Positions 42,046-50,864 are shown, numbered from the stretch's first letter. The stretch is 64,000 bases of DNA from Mycolicibacterium poriferae (GCF_010728325.1 NZ_AP022570.1:310001-374000), one strand, 5' to 3'. The notes: generated by a model not told the origin, from the letters alone. Program-made: numbers and translations.

Positions 42046-42905
42046 GCTAACCCGAAAAGCGCCCGCAGTTCAGTCGTGCGCCACCAGATGAGCCCGGCGA
42101 AGATCAGCAGCACCGTCACCGCGGCACCGGCCTGCACGAGGTCGCGCCGGGCCCGGGGGGCGTAGGCGAACGCCGCGGCGACGGCCGCACCGGTCACCAA
42201 TCCGCCGATGTGACCCTGCCAACTGATGTTCTGCGAGCTGATCAGCGGGATCACGAAGGTGAAGGCCAGGTTCAGCGCGATGATCACGACGACGAACCGC
42301 ACGTCCATGTTCAGTTTGCGGCCCACCACGAACATCGCCCCGAACAGCCCGAACACGGCACCCGACGCGCCGGCGGTGGCCGCGTTCAGCGCCGATGCCA
42401 GGTACACCAGCACCGATCCGCCCAGCGCACTGAGGAAGTACAGCGCCCCGAACCGCAGCCTTCCCAGCGCCATCTCCAGGGGCGGGCCCACGATGTAGAG
42501 CGCCCACATGTTGAACAGGATGTGGGTCAGCCCGTAATGCAGGAACGCCGAGGTCAGCAGCCGGTACAGCTCGCCGTCGGCGACTGCCGGCGGCCACAGC
42601 ACCAGCTCGCGTTCCAGGCCCGCCGACGTGCTCTGCAGCAGGAACATCAGCACGTTGACCCCGATGAGCGTGTACGTCACGACCGGGGCCGCCGAGCGGC
42701 CGGGCCGGGCGCCGAACGCGGTACGCGCCGGGCGGACGGTGCGGGCACCTTCTCCGACGCAGTCCGGGCACTGGTGGCCGACCGCGGCCGAGCGCATGCA
42801 CTCGCCGCAGATGAACCGGTTGCAGCGGGTGCAGCGGACATAGGTCTGCCGGTCCCGGTGGCGGTAGCAGGTGGGGATCTGCGGCGCCTCGCTGGGAATG
42901 CTCAC
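42042..42905 (-). CDS. Rhomboid intramembrane serine protease with N-terminal zinc-binding domain
   Basis: Cleaves membrane proteins within or next to transmembrane helices. Residues 13-49 form a B-box-like zinc domain with Cys13, Cys25, Cys28, Cys33, Cys36, Cys46 and Cys49. Six membrane helices follow; the catalytic dyad is Ser181 (GASGAVFG) and His232 (WQGHIGG), and the [10 protein letters not shown] motif lies in the L1-H2 region. It resembles Rv0110 of M. tuberculosis. GTG at 42905 overlaps the VOC gene stop by 4 bp. Its substrates are unknown, and its place inside a sugar-phosphorylase operon is unexplained. Confidence 0.93.
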   Translation of the reverse strand: MSIPSEAPQIPTCYRHRDRQTYVRCTRCNRFICGECMRSAAVGHQCPDCVGEGARTVRPARTAFGARPGRSAAPVVTYTLIGVNVLMFLLQSTSAGLERELVLWPPAVADGELYRLLTSAFLHYGLTHILFNMWALYIVGPPLEMALGRLRFGALYFLSALGGSVLVYLASALNAATAGASGAVFGLFGAMFVVGRKLNMDVRFVVVIIALNLAFTFVIPLISSQNISWQGHIGGLVTGAAVAAAFAYAPRARRDLVQAGAAVTVLLIFAGLIWWRTTELRALFGLA

Positions 42906-43318
42906 AGCACTCCGAAGAGTTCGATCCAGTTGCCGTCCGGGTCGGCCACGAACATCCAGCCCATGCCCGGCACCGGCGCGAACTCCGTCAGCGGCTCGAC
43001 GACGTCGTACTCCGAGGCCTCGAAGGCCTCCGCCACTGCGCGCAGCCCGTTGACCCCGATGGTGAAGTACCGCAGACCCGCCTGCGCCCGTCCGCCGCCG
43101 GGCGCTGCGGGTGCGGGGGGCGGGGTCGTGTAGGTGACCAGTTTCAGCACGTTCGCGCCGAGCGAGTAGCGGCGCTGCGTGCCGCCCTCGAAGTCGATGT
43201 CGCCCTGCGGCTCGAGCTCCAGAAAGCCCTCGTAGAACGCGACCATCGGCTCCAGGTTCGTGGTGACCAGGCCGACCTCGATACCCGGGGAGAGCAGATC
43301 CAGCTTCACGTCCCCCAC
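42902..43318 (-). CDS. VOC (glyoxalase/bleomycin-resistance fold) protein
   Basis: A 138-residue protein with two beta-alpha-beta-beta-beta units of the vicinal-oxygen-chelate fold: GIEVGLVTTNLEPMVAFYEGFLELEP first, and RYFTIGVNGLRAVAEAFEA...PGMGWMFVADPDGNWIELFG second. The GNWIEL glutamate is a usual metal ligand. Family members include dioxygenases, isomerases and binding proteins; no reaction can be assigned. GTG at 43318 begins 1 nt after the stop of the upstream dehydrogenase-like gene, and its stop overlaps the rhomboid gene. Confidence 0.85.
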   Translation of the reverse strand: MGDVKLDLLSPGIEVGLVTTNLEPMVAFYEGFLELEPQGDIDFEGGTQRRYSLGANVLKLVTYTTPPPAPAAPGGGRAQAGLRYFTIGVNGLRAVAEAFEASEYDVVEPLTEFAPVPGMGWMFVADPDGNWIELFGVL

Positions 43319-43319
43319 G

Positions 43320-44495
43320 CTAGCGGTCGGACGACCTGCGGTGCGGGTAACCCTGCTCGCGGTGCTGGAAGGCCAGGATCGCGGGATTGCGCACGGTTCC
43401 GTCCCGGATCTCGATGGCCCGGGCGATCGTCGGCGTCTCGTCCCAGGCTGCCGGGCCGGCCAGGACCGTCTCCAGGTGGGGCAGCAGCGCCTCGCTGATC
43501 TCCCAGGTCGCCGAGTTCCACAGATAGGACGGGCTGTGGTCGACGGCGTAGTACAGCACGTCGTTCGCCACCTGGATCATCGGCTCGGCGAACGAGGTGG
43601 GGCGGGCCCACTCGAAACCCATGCCGGCGTCGCAGGAGACGTCGACGACGAGGCTTCCGGCGGTGAACGAGGCCAGGTCGTCCTCGGTCACGAAGACCTG
43701 CGGCGCGGTGGGATCCTGCAGCACACAGTTCACGATGATGTCGTTGTCCGCCAGCAGTTCGGCCACCGGGAGCCGCCCGTCGTCGGTGTCCACCCAGATG
43801 CGGTCGGGGCTGTCGGGGTCGGCGCCCATCTGCAGCATCTGCACGGACGGGATCGGCGCGGCCACGGCGGCGACATCCCGGTTGGTCAGCACCCGCACGT
43901 CATCGACGCCGTGCGCGTTCAAACCGGTGACGGCGCCGCGGGCGGTGGCTCCGAAACCCAGTACGGTCGCCCGAAGCCGGCGCCCGTAGGTCCCGGTGAT
44001 GCCGGCCAGCGCCATCGCATGCAGCACAGAGCAGTAGCCGGCCATCTCGTTGTTCTTGTGGAAGACATGCAGGCTGAAGCCGCCGTCGGGCTGCCAGTGG
44101 TTCATCGCCTCGAAGGCGATCAGGGTCTGCCTCCGGTCGATGGCGGCCTGGGTGAGTGCGTGGTCCTGCACACAGTGCGGCCAACCCCAGATGGTTTGAC
44201 CCTGGCGGAATTCGGTGAGATCGGCGGCCTGCACCTTGGGCAGTAGCACGACGTCGCAGGTGGCGACGATCTCCTCACGGGTCGTGATGCCCCCGACATA
44301 CGGAGCCAGCGTCTCGTCGGTGGCGCCGAAATCGGCGCCGTAGCCGGTCTCCAGCAGGATCCGCGGCCGCAGGCCCTCGTCGATGCGGCCGAAGTGCTCC
44401 GGGTGGATCGCCAGCCTGCGCTCGTCGGCTTTGCCGGAGCGGGCAAGGACGCCCAGGCTGAGGTGGCTCTCCAGGCCCGATTCGTCAGCTGGCAT
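43320..44495 (-). CDS. Alanine dehydrogenase/N5-(carboxyethyl)ornithine synthase family protein
   Basis: A 391-residue NAD(P)-dependent enzyme of the alanine dehydrogenase fold. The catalytic domain opens VLARSGKADERRLAIHPEHF and includes the substrate-binding WGWPHCVQDH and IAFEAMNHW; the NAD domain has TVLGFGATARGAV. Similar proteins are named N5-(carboxyethyl)ornithine synthase, which reductively joins pyruvate and an amino acid, but the exact substrates here are not evident. ATG at 44495 lies 8 nt from a TAGGGT hexamer (plus 44504-44509), so the start is probably leaderless. It heads a five-gene operon running to 38972. Confidence 0.75.
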   Translation of the reverse strand: MPADESGLESHLSLGVLARSGKADERRLAIHPEHFGRIDEGLRPRILLETGYGADFGATDETLAPYVGGITTREEIVATCDVVLLPKVQAADLTEFRQGQTIWGWPHCVQDHALTQAAIDRRQTLIAFEAMNHWQPDGGFSLHVFHKNNEMAGYCSVLHAMALAGITGTYGRRLRATVLGFGATARGAVTGLNAHGVDDVRVLTNRDVAAVAAPIPSVQMLQMGADPDSPDRIWVDTDDGRLPVAELLADNDIIVNCVLQDPTAPQVFVTEDDLASFTAGSLVVDVSCDAGMGFEWARPTSFAEPMIQVANDVLYYAVDHSPSYLWNSATWEISEALLPHLETVLAGPAAWDETPTIARAIEIRDGTVRNPAILAFQHREQGYPHRRSSDR

Positions 44496-44795
44496 GGGGC
44501 GTCACCCTACCCGGCCGGAAAAATATGACGACATTGTGACGCTGAGCAGCTTCCGAGATCACGATCATCTAAGCAACCGTCGCGAATTCTGAGAAATCTC
44601 ATGCCGATGTGACCGTCACGAAGCCGTCGGCCAGTGCAAATGCCCGATAGTGCGGCGAGAATCACGCCCCGGAACTGTAACGTTTCCGCGTTCACCGGTA
44701 GCTGATCACGAGACCGGTTTGGGCACTTCAGATCTCGGCTACTTTGGATCCGGGCGGGGATGCAGTGAACCCAAGACACGAAGGACGAATCGATC
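44496..44795. promoter_or_regulatory. Divergent promoter region
   Basis: Minus strand: -10 TAGGGT (plus 44504-44509) for the dehydrogenase-like gene at 44495. Plus strand: -10 TACTTT near 44741-44746, with a GTTTGG-type hexamer 17 bp upstream, for the hemophore-like gene at 44796, which has AAGGACG before its ATG. The middle is AT-richer than its surroundings. I saw no IdeR iron box, although the downstream gene may handle heme. Confidence 0.4.
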
Positions 44796-45200
44796 ATGAA
44801 ATCCAGTGGAACCGCAATGCGCCGTGTCGTCGCCGGCATCGGGGCGGGCGCGCTGTTCGGCGGTCTCGCCGCAGCCACCGTGGCCGCGCCCACGGCGGGC
44901 GCCGCTCCGGCCGAGCAGTGCAGCGCCAGCGGCATCGCCGACACAGTCAGTTCGGTGACGGGTCAGGCCCGCTCCTACCTGGACGGGCACCCCGGCGCCA
45001 ACCAGGTGGTGACCGCGGCGATGAACCAGCCCTATGCCGAGGCCGAGGCCAATCTGCGGGGCTATTTCACCGCCAACCCGGCCGAGTACTACGACCTGCG
45101 GGGCATCCTGTCGCCGATCGGTGACACGCAGCGCACCTGTGGCGTGACGGTGCTGCCCGGCGAATTGGCGACGGCCTACAACACGTTCATGGCCGGCTGA
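44796..45200 (+). CDS. Exported hemophore-family heme-binding protein
   Basis: A 134-residue secreted protein of the mycobacterial hemophore family (Rv0203-like). A signal peptide ends near TAGAAPA. The mature part has two cysteines (EQCSASG and QRTCGV) expected to form a disulfide, and the helical core YLDGHPGANQVVTAAMNQPYAEAEANLRGYFTANPAEYYDLRGI. Members bind heme in the cell envelope and pass it to membrane importers, but other members of the family do not bind heme. No MmpL-type importer is adjacent. ATG 44796 or 44817 could be used. Confidence 0.75.
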   Translation: MKSSGTAMRRVVAGIGAGALFGGLAAATVAAPTAGAAPAEQCSASGIADTVSSVTGQARSYLDGHPGANQVVTAAMNQPYAEAEANLRGYFTANPAEYYDLRGILSPIGDTQRTCGVTVLPGELATAYNTFMAG

Positions 45201-45265
45201 GTCGACGCATCGATGTCGCGGCGGCGGGTTCTGTCCCGCCGCCGCGGCACTTAGACTGACTTCCT

Positions 45266-45700
45266 ATGAGGCTCACTCTGACAGCTGCGGCAGCGCTGAC
45301 GGGCCTGTGTGCCGTGCTGACGGCGCCGGCGGCGGCCGCGCAACCCGATCCGCCACCCGGACCCCCGCCGGGCCCGTCCCAGGGCACCGCGATCGACGAG
45401 GACGGCACCTACGCGGTCGGCGCGGACATCGCCCCCGGCGTCTACCAGTCCGCCGGGCCGATCGACGGCGGCGCCTGCTACTGGAAACGCACCGCCGGCG
45501 ACGAACTGGTCGACAATGCGCTGACCAAGAAGCCCGCGGTCGTCCACATCCAGCCGACGGACACCTCGTTCACCACCAGTGACTGCCAGTCCTGGCAGTT
45601 GACCAATCTGCCTCCCCCGCCGGAACCCGCCCCCGGCGACTTGATGGGCCAGTTGTCGGCGCTGATCGCCAACGGCATGTTCTCCGGGGGCCCGCGCTGA
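45266..45700 (+). CDS. Small exported protein, mycobacterial family of unknown function
   Basis: A 144-residue secreted protein. Signal peptide: LTAAAALTGLCAVLTAPAAAA, followed by a proline-rich stretch (PDPPPGPPPGPS). The folded part, DGTYAVGADIAPGVYQSAGP...CYWKR, then IQPTDTSFTTSDCQSWQ, is a motif seen in several actinobacterial exported proteins; its two cysteines probably form a disulfide. Function unknown. ATG at 45266 has TAGACT 8 nt upstream (leaderless). The stop overlaps a possible CTG start of the next gene. Confidence 0.7.
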   Translation: MRLTLTAAAALTGLCAVLTAPAAAAQPDPPPGPPPGPSQGTAIDEDGTYAVGADIAPGVYQSAGPIDGGACYWKRTAGDELVDNALTKKPAVVHIQPTDTSFTTSDCQSWQLTNLPPPPEPAPGDLMGQLSALIANGMFSGGPR

Positions 45701-45771
45701 CCGACGGCCGCATCGCAGTCCCCGACGATCTCGACGCCGTCACCTCCGTCGGCGCCGAGGACCACACGGGC

Positions 45772-46929
45772 GTGGACCCGGCCGCCGTCGAGCGGATCTG
45801 GGCGGCGGCCGAGCACTGGTACGCGGCGGGCATGCACCCTGCCATCCAGGTCTGCCTGCGCCGCGACGGCCGCGTGGTGCTCGACCGCGCGATCGGCCAC
45901 GCCTGGGGTAACGGTCCCGATGACCCCGCCGACACGGCGAAGACCCCGGTGGATCCTCAGACCCCGTTCTGTGTCTACTCCGCGGCCAAGGCGATCACCA
46001 CCACCGTGGCGCACATGCTCATCGAGCGCGGCGCCTTCGGCCTGGACGACCGGGTCTGCGAGTATCTGCCCACCTACACCAGCCACGGCAAGGACCGCAC
46101 CACCATCCGGCACGTCATGACCCACAGCGCCGGGGTGCCCTTCGCCACCGGTCCGCGACCCGACCTCAAGCGGATGGACGACAGCGAGTACGCCCGCGAC
46201 ATGCTGGGCAGGATGAAGCCGGTCTATCCGCCGGGACTGGTGCACATGTACCACGGTGTGACGTGGGGTCCGCTGATGCGCGAGATCATCTCGGCGGCAA
46301 CGGGACGCAACATCCGCGACATTCTGCACGACGAGATCCTGAGTCCACTGGGCTTCCGATGGACGAACTACGGCGTTGCGCCGCAGGATGTTCCGCTGGT
46401 CGCACCCAGCCACGTGACGGGTACTCCGCTGCCCGCGCCGATCGCGAAGGCCTTCAAGGCCGCTGTCGGTGGCACGCCGCAGCAGATCATCCCGTTCTCC
46501 AACACGCCCCAGTTCCTGACCGGGGTGATCCCGTCGTCGAACACCGTCTCCAATGCCCACGAGCTGTCCCGTTTCGCTGAAATGCTTTGTCGCGGTGGCG
46601 AACTGGACGGGGTGCGAGTCATGTCACCGGAGACTCTGCGGTCGGCGACCGCCCCGGCCCGACGCCTGCGCCCCGACATCGCCACCGGTCTGGCACCGAT
46701 GCGGTGGGGCACCGGTTACATGCTGGGATCCGCCCGGTTCGGGCCGTTCGGCCGCGACGCTCCCGGCGCGTTCGGCCACACCGGGTTGACCGACATCGCG
46801 GTGTGGGCCGATCCGCAGCGCGCGCTGTCGGTGGCGGTCGTCAGCAGCGGCAAGCCGGGCCGGCACCCCGAAGCCAAGCGCTACCCGCAGCTGCTGGACC
46901 GCATCAACGCCGAGATTCCGCGGGTCTAG
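45772..46929 (+). CDS. Serine hydrolase, beta-lactamase/esterase class C family
   Basis: A cytosolic hydrolase of the penicillin-binding fold, likely an esterase. The SxxK motif is SAAK in CVYSAAKAITTT (Ser nucleophile, Lys base), a tyrosine motif lies in HMYHGVTWG, and the C-terminal HTG is in GAFGHTGLTD. The first standard start codon is GTG 45772 (385 residues). The same frame reads plausibly coding for 25 codons further up to a CTG at 45697, which overlaps the preceding stop as CTGA, so the true N-terminus may be longer. The 3' end overlaps a convergent gene by 26 bp. Confidence 0.85.
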   Translation: MDPAAVERIWAAAEHWYAAGMHPAIQVCLRRDGRVVLDRAIGHAWGNGPDDPADTAKTPVDPQTPFCVYSAAKAITTTVAHMLIERGAFGLDDRVCEYLPTYTSHGKDRTTIRHVMTHSAGVPFATGPRPDLKRMDDSEYARDMLGRMKPVYPPGLVHMYHGVTWGPLMREIISAATGRNIRDILHDEILSPLGFRWTNYGVAPQDVPLVAPSHVTGTPLPAPIAKAFKAAVGGTPQQIIPFSNTPQFLTGVIPSSNTVSNAHELSRFAEMLCRGGELDGVRVMSPETLRSATAPARRLRPDIATGLAPMRWGTGYMLGSARFGPFGRDAPGAFGHTGLTDIAVWADPQRALSVAVVSSGKPGRHPEAKRYPQLLDRINAEIPRV

Positions 46930-48034
46930 CGTCGCGGATGCCGCGGTAGATCCCCCACCGCACGATCCACGGCATCAGCACCCGCTCGAACGTCCACGCC
47001 GGGAACCGGAACGCACGCCCGTTGGGGGCGAACACCTCCAGCCCGTCCGGCTGGATGCCCAGCACCGAACCCCACCGCCGCGCCGGCGGCCGGTAGCTGC
47101 GCAGCGGCTTGCCGGCGAACCACGCGCGCACGTTGTGGGCCAGCAGGCCGTCGGCCCGGTTGCGCGCCGAGCTCCGCAACGGGTCGGTGGCGGCGACATC
47201 GCCGATCGCGAACACCTCCGGGTGGCCGGGCACCTGCAGCTGCGGGGTGACCCGCACGAAACCGTGCTCGTCGAGCAGTTCGGCCGGCAGCCACCCGGTG
47301 TTGGGACGAACCCGGCCTATCGCCCACAGCACCAGGTCCGCCGACGCGTCCGGCTGACCGGTACTCCACTGCACCGTCCCGGCGGTCAGCGCGTCCCCGG
47401 TGAACCCCTCCGGCAGGTCGGCCCGGTGGCCGGGATGCAGCCCGACACCGGCCTCGACGAGGCGGCTGCGCACCCGCTCCCAGGTGCGCGGGTGATGGCC
47501 GGCCAGTGCCCGCTCACCGGGGAAGAACAGGTCCACCCGAATCTGCGGCCACCGCGCCGCGATGTGGGCGGCGCTGCTGACCGCGGCCGCACCACCTCCG
47601 ACCACGATCACCGATCGGGCCGCCGCGAGCTGGACGTGGGGCGCCCGGAGTTCGGCGTCGATCTCGGTGGTGGCCTGCAGCGTCGGGCGGCGCCAGAACC
47701 CGTTGGTGACGCCGGTCGCGATGACCAGTGCGTCGTAGGCCACCGGCGTCGTCGATCCGTCGGCGCGAGTGACGGTGACCGTGCGGGCGGTGAGGTCCAC
47801 GTCGGTCAGGGTGCCGTGCACGGTGCGGATCCGGTCCAGGCCGCGGAATCGGTGGAACGGGATCCAGTTGTGCCGGGCCCAGTGGTCGGGATCGGCCAGC
47901 CGCCAGCCCAGTTCCTGTCCGCTGACCAGCCCCGGCTTGGCCGAAATGCCGACCACGTCGGCGTGTTTCGCCAGCTTCACCGCGCTCAGCACACCGGTGT
48001 CGCCGAGGCCGGCGATGACCACCCGCCGCGTCAT
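46904..48034 (-). CDS. NAD(P)/FAD-dependent oxidoreductase (NDH-2-like)
   Basis: A 376-residue two-dinucleotide-domain flavoprotein. The FAD fold is VVIAGLGDTGVLSAVKL at the N-terminus, the NAD(P) fold is SVIVVGGGAAAVSSAAHIA near residue 170, and HPEVFAIGDVAATDP is the C-terminal FAD contact. It resembles type II NADH dehydrogenases or AIF-like proteins, but no redox-active CxxC is seen and the electron acceptor is unknown. ATG at 48034 overlaps the upstream membrane-protein gene by 4 bp; its last eight codons lie antisense to the serine hydrolase gene. Confidence 0.8.
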   Translation of the reverse strand: MTRRVVIAGLGDTGVLSAVKLAKHADVVGISAKPGLVSGQELGWRLADPDHWARHNWIPFHRFRGLDRIRTVHGTLTDVDLTARTVTVTRADGSTTPVAYDALVIATGVTNGFWRRPTLQATTEIDAELRAPHVQLAAARSVIVVGGGAAAVSSAAHIAARWPQIRVDLFFPGERALAGHHPRTWERVRSRLVEAGVGLHPGHRADLPEGFTGDALTAGTVQWSTGQPDASADLVLWAIGRVRPNTGWLPAELLDEHGFVRVTPQLQVPGHPEVFAIGDVAATDPLRSSARNRADGLLAHNVRAWFAGKPLRSYRPPARRWGSVLGIQPDGLEVFAPNGRAFRFPAWTFERVLMPWIVRWGIYRGIRDARPAESRR

Positions 48035-48909
48035 GCCCGTACCGTCGCCGGCGGCCTGGGCACGAACCGCGACACCCGGTCGATGACGGCCTGATAGCCC
48101 GGGCGGCGTTGCAGGCTGCGGGTTTCCATCATCGGGATGCTGGCCCCCAGGAACATCGCGAGCATCGCGGCGGCGCCGGCGAACAGCCACCACGCCTGCG
48201 GTGCGGCCGCCAACCCGAACAGCGCCAGCGCGAGCCAGAAGCCGAACTCGCCGAAGTAGTTCGGGTGCCTCGACCAACTCCACAATCCGCGGTCCATCAC
48301 CTCCCCGGGCCGCGCCGACGCGACGAAGCGGTGCATCTGCACATCGGCGACGCCCTCGAGCGTCACCGCCGCCATCCCGACGACGAACGCGATGACGGTC
48401 AGCCATGCCAGCCCGCCACCCGGCGTCGTCACCGCGACGTACACCGGCACCATCCCGAGGAACACCTGCAGGGTGGGGATCAGGTGGATGGCCACGAGGT
48501 CGGCGACCAACTCGAACCGTCCGGCCCGCTCGCGGAACATCGGGTAGCGCCAGTCCTCGTGGTGCAACCCCGGGAACGCGTAGACCCAGTTGGCGGTCAG
48601 CCGCACCGCCCACACCACCACCAGCACGGTGATCAGCCAGGTCCGGACCGGGTCCCCGTCGCCCTGGCTCCACCAGTAGAACAGCAGCAGCGGCGGGATG
48701 ACGCTCCAGTAGGCGTCGTAGAAACTCGAGTTGCGGTAGACGCGGCTGAACGCGAACACCACGAGCGTGGCGAGGATGTCGGCGATCAGCGTGTCCAACC
48801 ACAGCCGGCCGGTGGCCGGGCCCCACAGCAGCCACGCGTAGCCGACCGCGACGGCGATCAGATAGGCGACGGTGACGATGGCTAGGGCGCGGCCCTTGGA
48901 GCGGGTCAT
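48031..48909 (-). CDS. DUF1295/steroid 5-alpha-reductase-like membrane protein
   Basis: A 292-residue integral membrane protein with about seven helices. The C-terminal region carries the DUF1295 pattern: VMDRGLWSWSRHPNYFGEFGFWLALALFG, shared with steroid 5-alpha-reductases and isoprenylcysteine methyltransferases, where RHPNY binds the cofactor. It may act as a NAD(P)H-dependent reductase or a methyltransferase on a lipid. ATG at 48909 overlaps the cyclotransferase stop (ATGA), and its stop overlaps the flavoprotein gene, so a reductase with its electron supplier is an attractive but unproved pairing. Confidence 0.8.
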   Translation of the reverse strand: MTRSKGRALAIVTVAYLIAVAVGYAWLLWGPATGRLWLDTLIADILATLVVFAFSRVYRNSSFYDAYWSVIPPLLLFYWWSQGDGDPVRTWLITVLVVVWAVRLTANWVYAFPGLHHEDWRYPMFRERAGRFELVADLVAIHLIPTLQVFLGMVPVYVAVTTPGGGLAWLTVIAFVVGMAAVTLEGVADVQMHRFVASARPGEVMDRGLWSWSRHPNYFGEFGFWLALALFGLAAAPQAWWLFAGAAAMLAMFLGASIPMMETRSLQRRPGYQAVIDRVSRFVPRPPATVRA

Positions 48910-49673
48910 CCGAGCCGGACCCGGAACATCGTCGGCCAGTCCTTGCCGGTGACCAGGAACTCGTCGCCGCCGACGTGGGCGATGCCGTTGAGCACCTGCG
49001 CACTGGGCGGAATGCCCCGTTCCCGCAGTGCGGCGGCGTCGACGACGAGGTCGACGGCCCCGTCGCCGGGGTCGATCCGCACGATCGTGTCGGTGGGCCA
49101 CACGTTGGCCCACACCCTGCCCTCGACGCATTCCAGCTCGTTGAGGCCGGTGACCGGCGCGCCGTCCCGGGTCACATCGACGCCACCGAGCTCACCCATA
49201 TCGCCGGGGTCGTGGAACCGCAGCCGGTCGGTGCCGTCGCTCCGCACCAGCCGCTGCCCGTCGTAGCACAGGCCCCAGCCCTCGCCTGCCAGCGGGACTT
49301 CGCGCACCGGCGTCATGGTGGCGCGATCCCACTGCACCGCCACGCCGTCCTGATAGGTGAGCTGCCAGATGCGGTCGCCGACCACCGTGATGCCCTCACC
49401 GAAGTAGTCCCCGGGTATCGGCTCCGCGCGGTCCACCTGCCCGGTCGCCGGGTCGAGCGTGCGCAGCTGCGACTGCCCGGCCAGGCCGGTGCCCTCGTAG
49501 AGCACCGAATCGGCCAGCTCCAGACCCTGGGTGAACGCGTCGGGGTCGTGCGGGATCTCGGCCAGCACCTCGGGCTGAGTCGTGGCGGCCGGCTCACCCT
49601 GCGCAGCCGGCGCGACGAGGACACCGGCCAGCACGGCCAGGACCGCTGCGGACAACATCCGCACTGTGTTCAT
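48906..49673 (-). CDS. Exported glutaminyl-peptide cyclotransferase (glutamine cyclase)
   Basis: Converts N-terminal glutamine of peptides to pyroglutamate. A signal peptide (MLSAAVLAVLAGVLVAPAAQG) directs it outside the membrane. The mature five-bladed beta-propeller of plant-type cyclases shows IPHDPDAFTQGLELADSVLYEGTGLAGQSQLR, then NELECVEGRVWANVWPTD and LNGIAH. The Glu of TQGLE/YEGTG and NELE are the usual active-site positions. It overlaps the membrane-protein gene by 4 bp. ATG at 49673 is 30 bp from the divergent alcohol dehydrogenase gene. Confidence 0.88.
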   Translation of the reverse strand: MNTVRMLSAAVLAVLAGVLVAPAAQGEPAATTQPEVLAEIPHDPDAFTQGLELADSVLYEGTGLAGQSQLRTLDPATGQVDRAEPIPGDYFGEGITVVGDRIWQLTYQDGVAVQWDRATMTPVREVPLAGEGWGLCYDGQRLVRSDGTDRLRFHDPGDMGELGGVDVTRDGAPVTGLNELECVEGRVWANVWPTDTIVRIDPGDGAVDLVVDAAALRERGIPPSAQVLNGIAHVGGDEFLVTGKDWPTMFRVRLG

Positions 49674-49703
49674 ACCGACGTTCTACCGTGCGACGATGGC
49701 GGA

Positions 49704-50864
49704 ATGAAAGCGGTCAGTTGCGTGCACGGCACGCTGGACGTCGTCGACCTGCCCGATCCGCGGCCGGCGGACCGGCAGCTCGTCCTGCACGTGCTGCGCT
49801 GCGGGATCTGCGGTTCGGACCTGCACGCCAAGGATCATGCCGACGAGCTGACCGAGGTGATGGCCGAAGGCGGCTATCACGACTTCGTGCGCAGTGACAC
49901 CCCGGTGGTGATGGGCCATGAGTTCTGCGGTGTGGTCGCCGAACGGGGCCGCAAGGTGGGCAAGGAGTTCAAACCCGGCACACCGGTGGTGGCATTCCCG
50001 CTGCTGCGCGCACACGGCGGGGTGCATCTGACCGGTCTCTCGCCGAAGGCTCCGGGCGCCTTCGCCGAGCAGGTGGTGGCCGAGGCCGCGATGACGTTCG
50101 CGGTGCCCAACGGCCTCGATCCGGGCACCGCGGCGCTCACCGAGCCGATGGCGGTGGCGCTGCACGCGGTCAACCGCAGCGAGATCACCCGCAAGGACGT
50201 CGCGATCGTCGTCGGGTGCGGCCCGGTCGGGCTGGCCGTCATCTGTCACCTCAAGGCCCGCGGCGTACAGACGATCGTCGCCAGTGACTTCTCCCCCGGA
50301 CGTCGCGCGCTGGCCAGCCGCTGCGGGGCGCATGTCGTGGTCGATCCGGCGGCCGGATCGCCGTACGAGGCGGTACCGGCCAACCGGCGGGGTATGACGG
50401 CGCTGCCCGAGCTCTACGAGCTCGGCATGGGTGCGATGGAGAAGCTGCGCCGCGTGCCGGGCTGGTCGCATGTCTACCGGGTCGCCGATCGGCTCGGCGG
50501 CACCGCGCCGAAGCGGCCGGTGGTGTTCGAATGCGTGGGCGTGCCGGGGATGATCGACGGCATCGTCGGCGCCGCGCCGCTGGCGTCGCGGGTGGTGGTC
50601 GTCGGGGTGTGCATGGGCGACGACAAGCTGCGCCCGGCGATGGCGATCGGCAAGGAGATCGACCTGCGCTTCGTGTTCGGTTACACGCCCCTGGAGTTCC
50701 GCGACACGCTGCACATGCTGGCCGACGGCAAGCTCGACGCCTCCGCGTTGGTGACGGGCACGGTCGGGTTGGACGGCGTCGCAGCGGCTTTCGACGCTCT
50801 GGGCGATCCCGAGGCGCACGCCAAGATCCTGATCGACCCGTCCAGCGCGGCCGTCACGCCCTAG
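49704..50864 (+). CDS. Zinc-dependent medium-chain alcohol dehydrogenase
   Basis: A 386-residue NAD(P)-dependent dehydrogenase. The catalytic zinc region reads HVLRCGICGSDLH (Cys ligand) and VVMGHEFCGVV (His-Glu), and the Rossmann motif is VVGCGPVGLAVICHLKARG. The four-cysteine structural-zinc loop is absent. A long segment between the cofactor motif and the C-terminus (YEAVPANRRGMTALPEL...) is unusual but seen in some mycobacterial members. Substrate unknown. The stop overlaps the convergent cupin gene by 4 bp. Confidence 0.85.
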   Translation: MKAVSCVHGTLDVVDLPDPRPADRQLVLHVLRCGICGSDLHAKDHADELTEVMAEGGYHDFVRSDTPVVMGHEFCGVVAERGRKVGKEFKPGTPVVAFPLLRAHGGVHLTGLSPKAPGAFAEQVVAEAAMTFAVPNGLDPGTAALTEPMAVALHAVNRSEITRKDVAIVVGCGPVGLAVICHLKARGVQTIVASDFSPGRRALASRCGAHVVVDPAAGSPYEAVPANRRGMTALPELYELGMGAMEKLRRVPGWSHVYRVADRLGGTAPKRPVVFECVGVPGMIDGIVGAAPLASRVVVVGVCMGDDKLRPAMAIGKEIDLRFVFGYTPLEFRDTLHMLADGKLDASALVTGTVGLDGVAAAFDALGDPEAHAKILIDPSSAAVTP

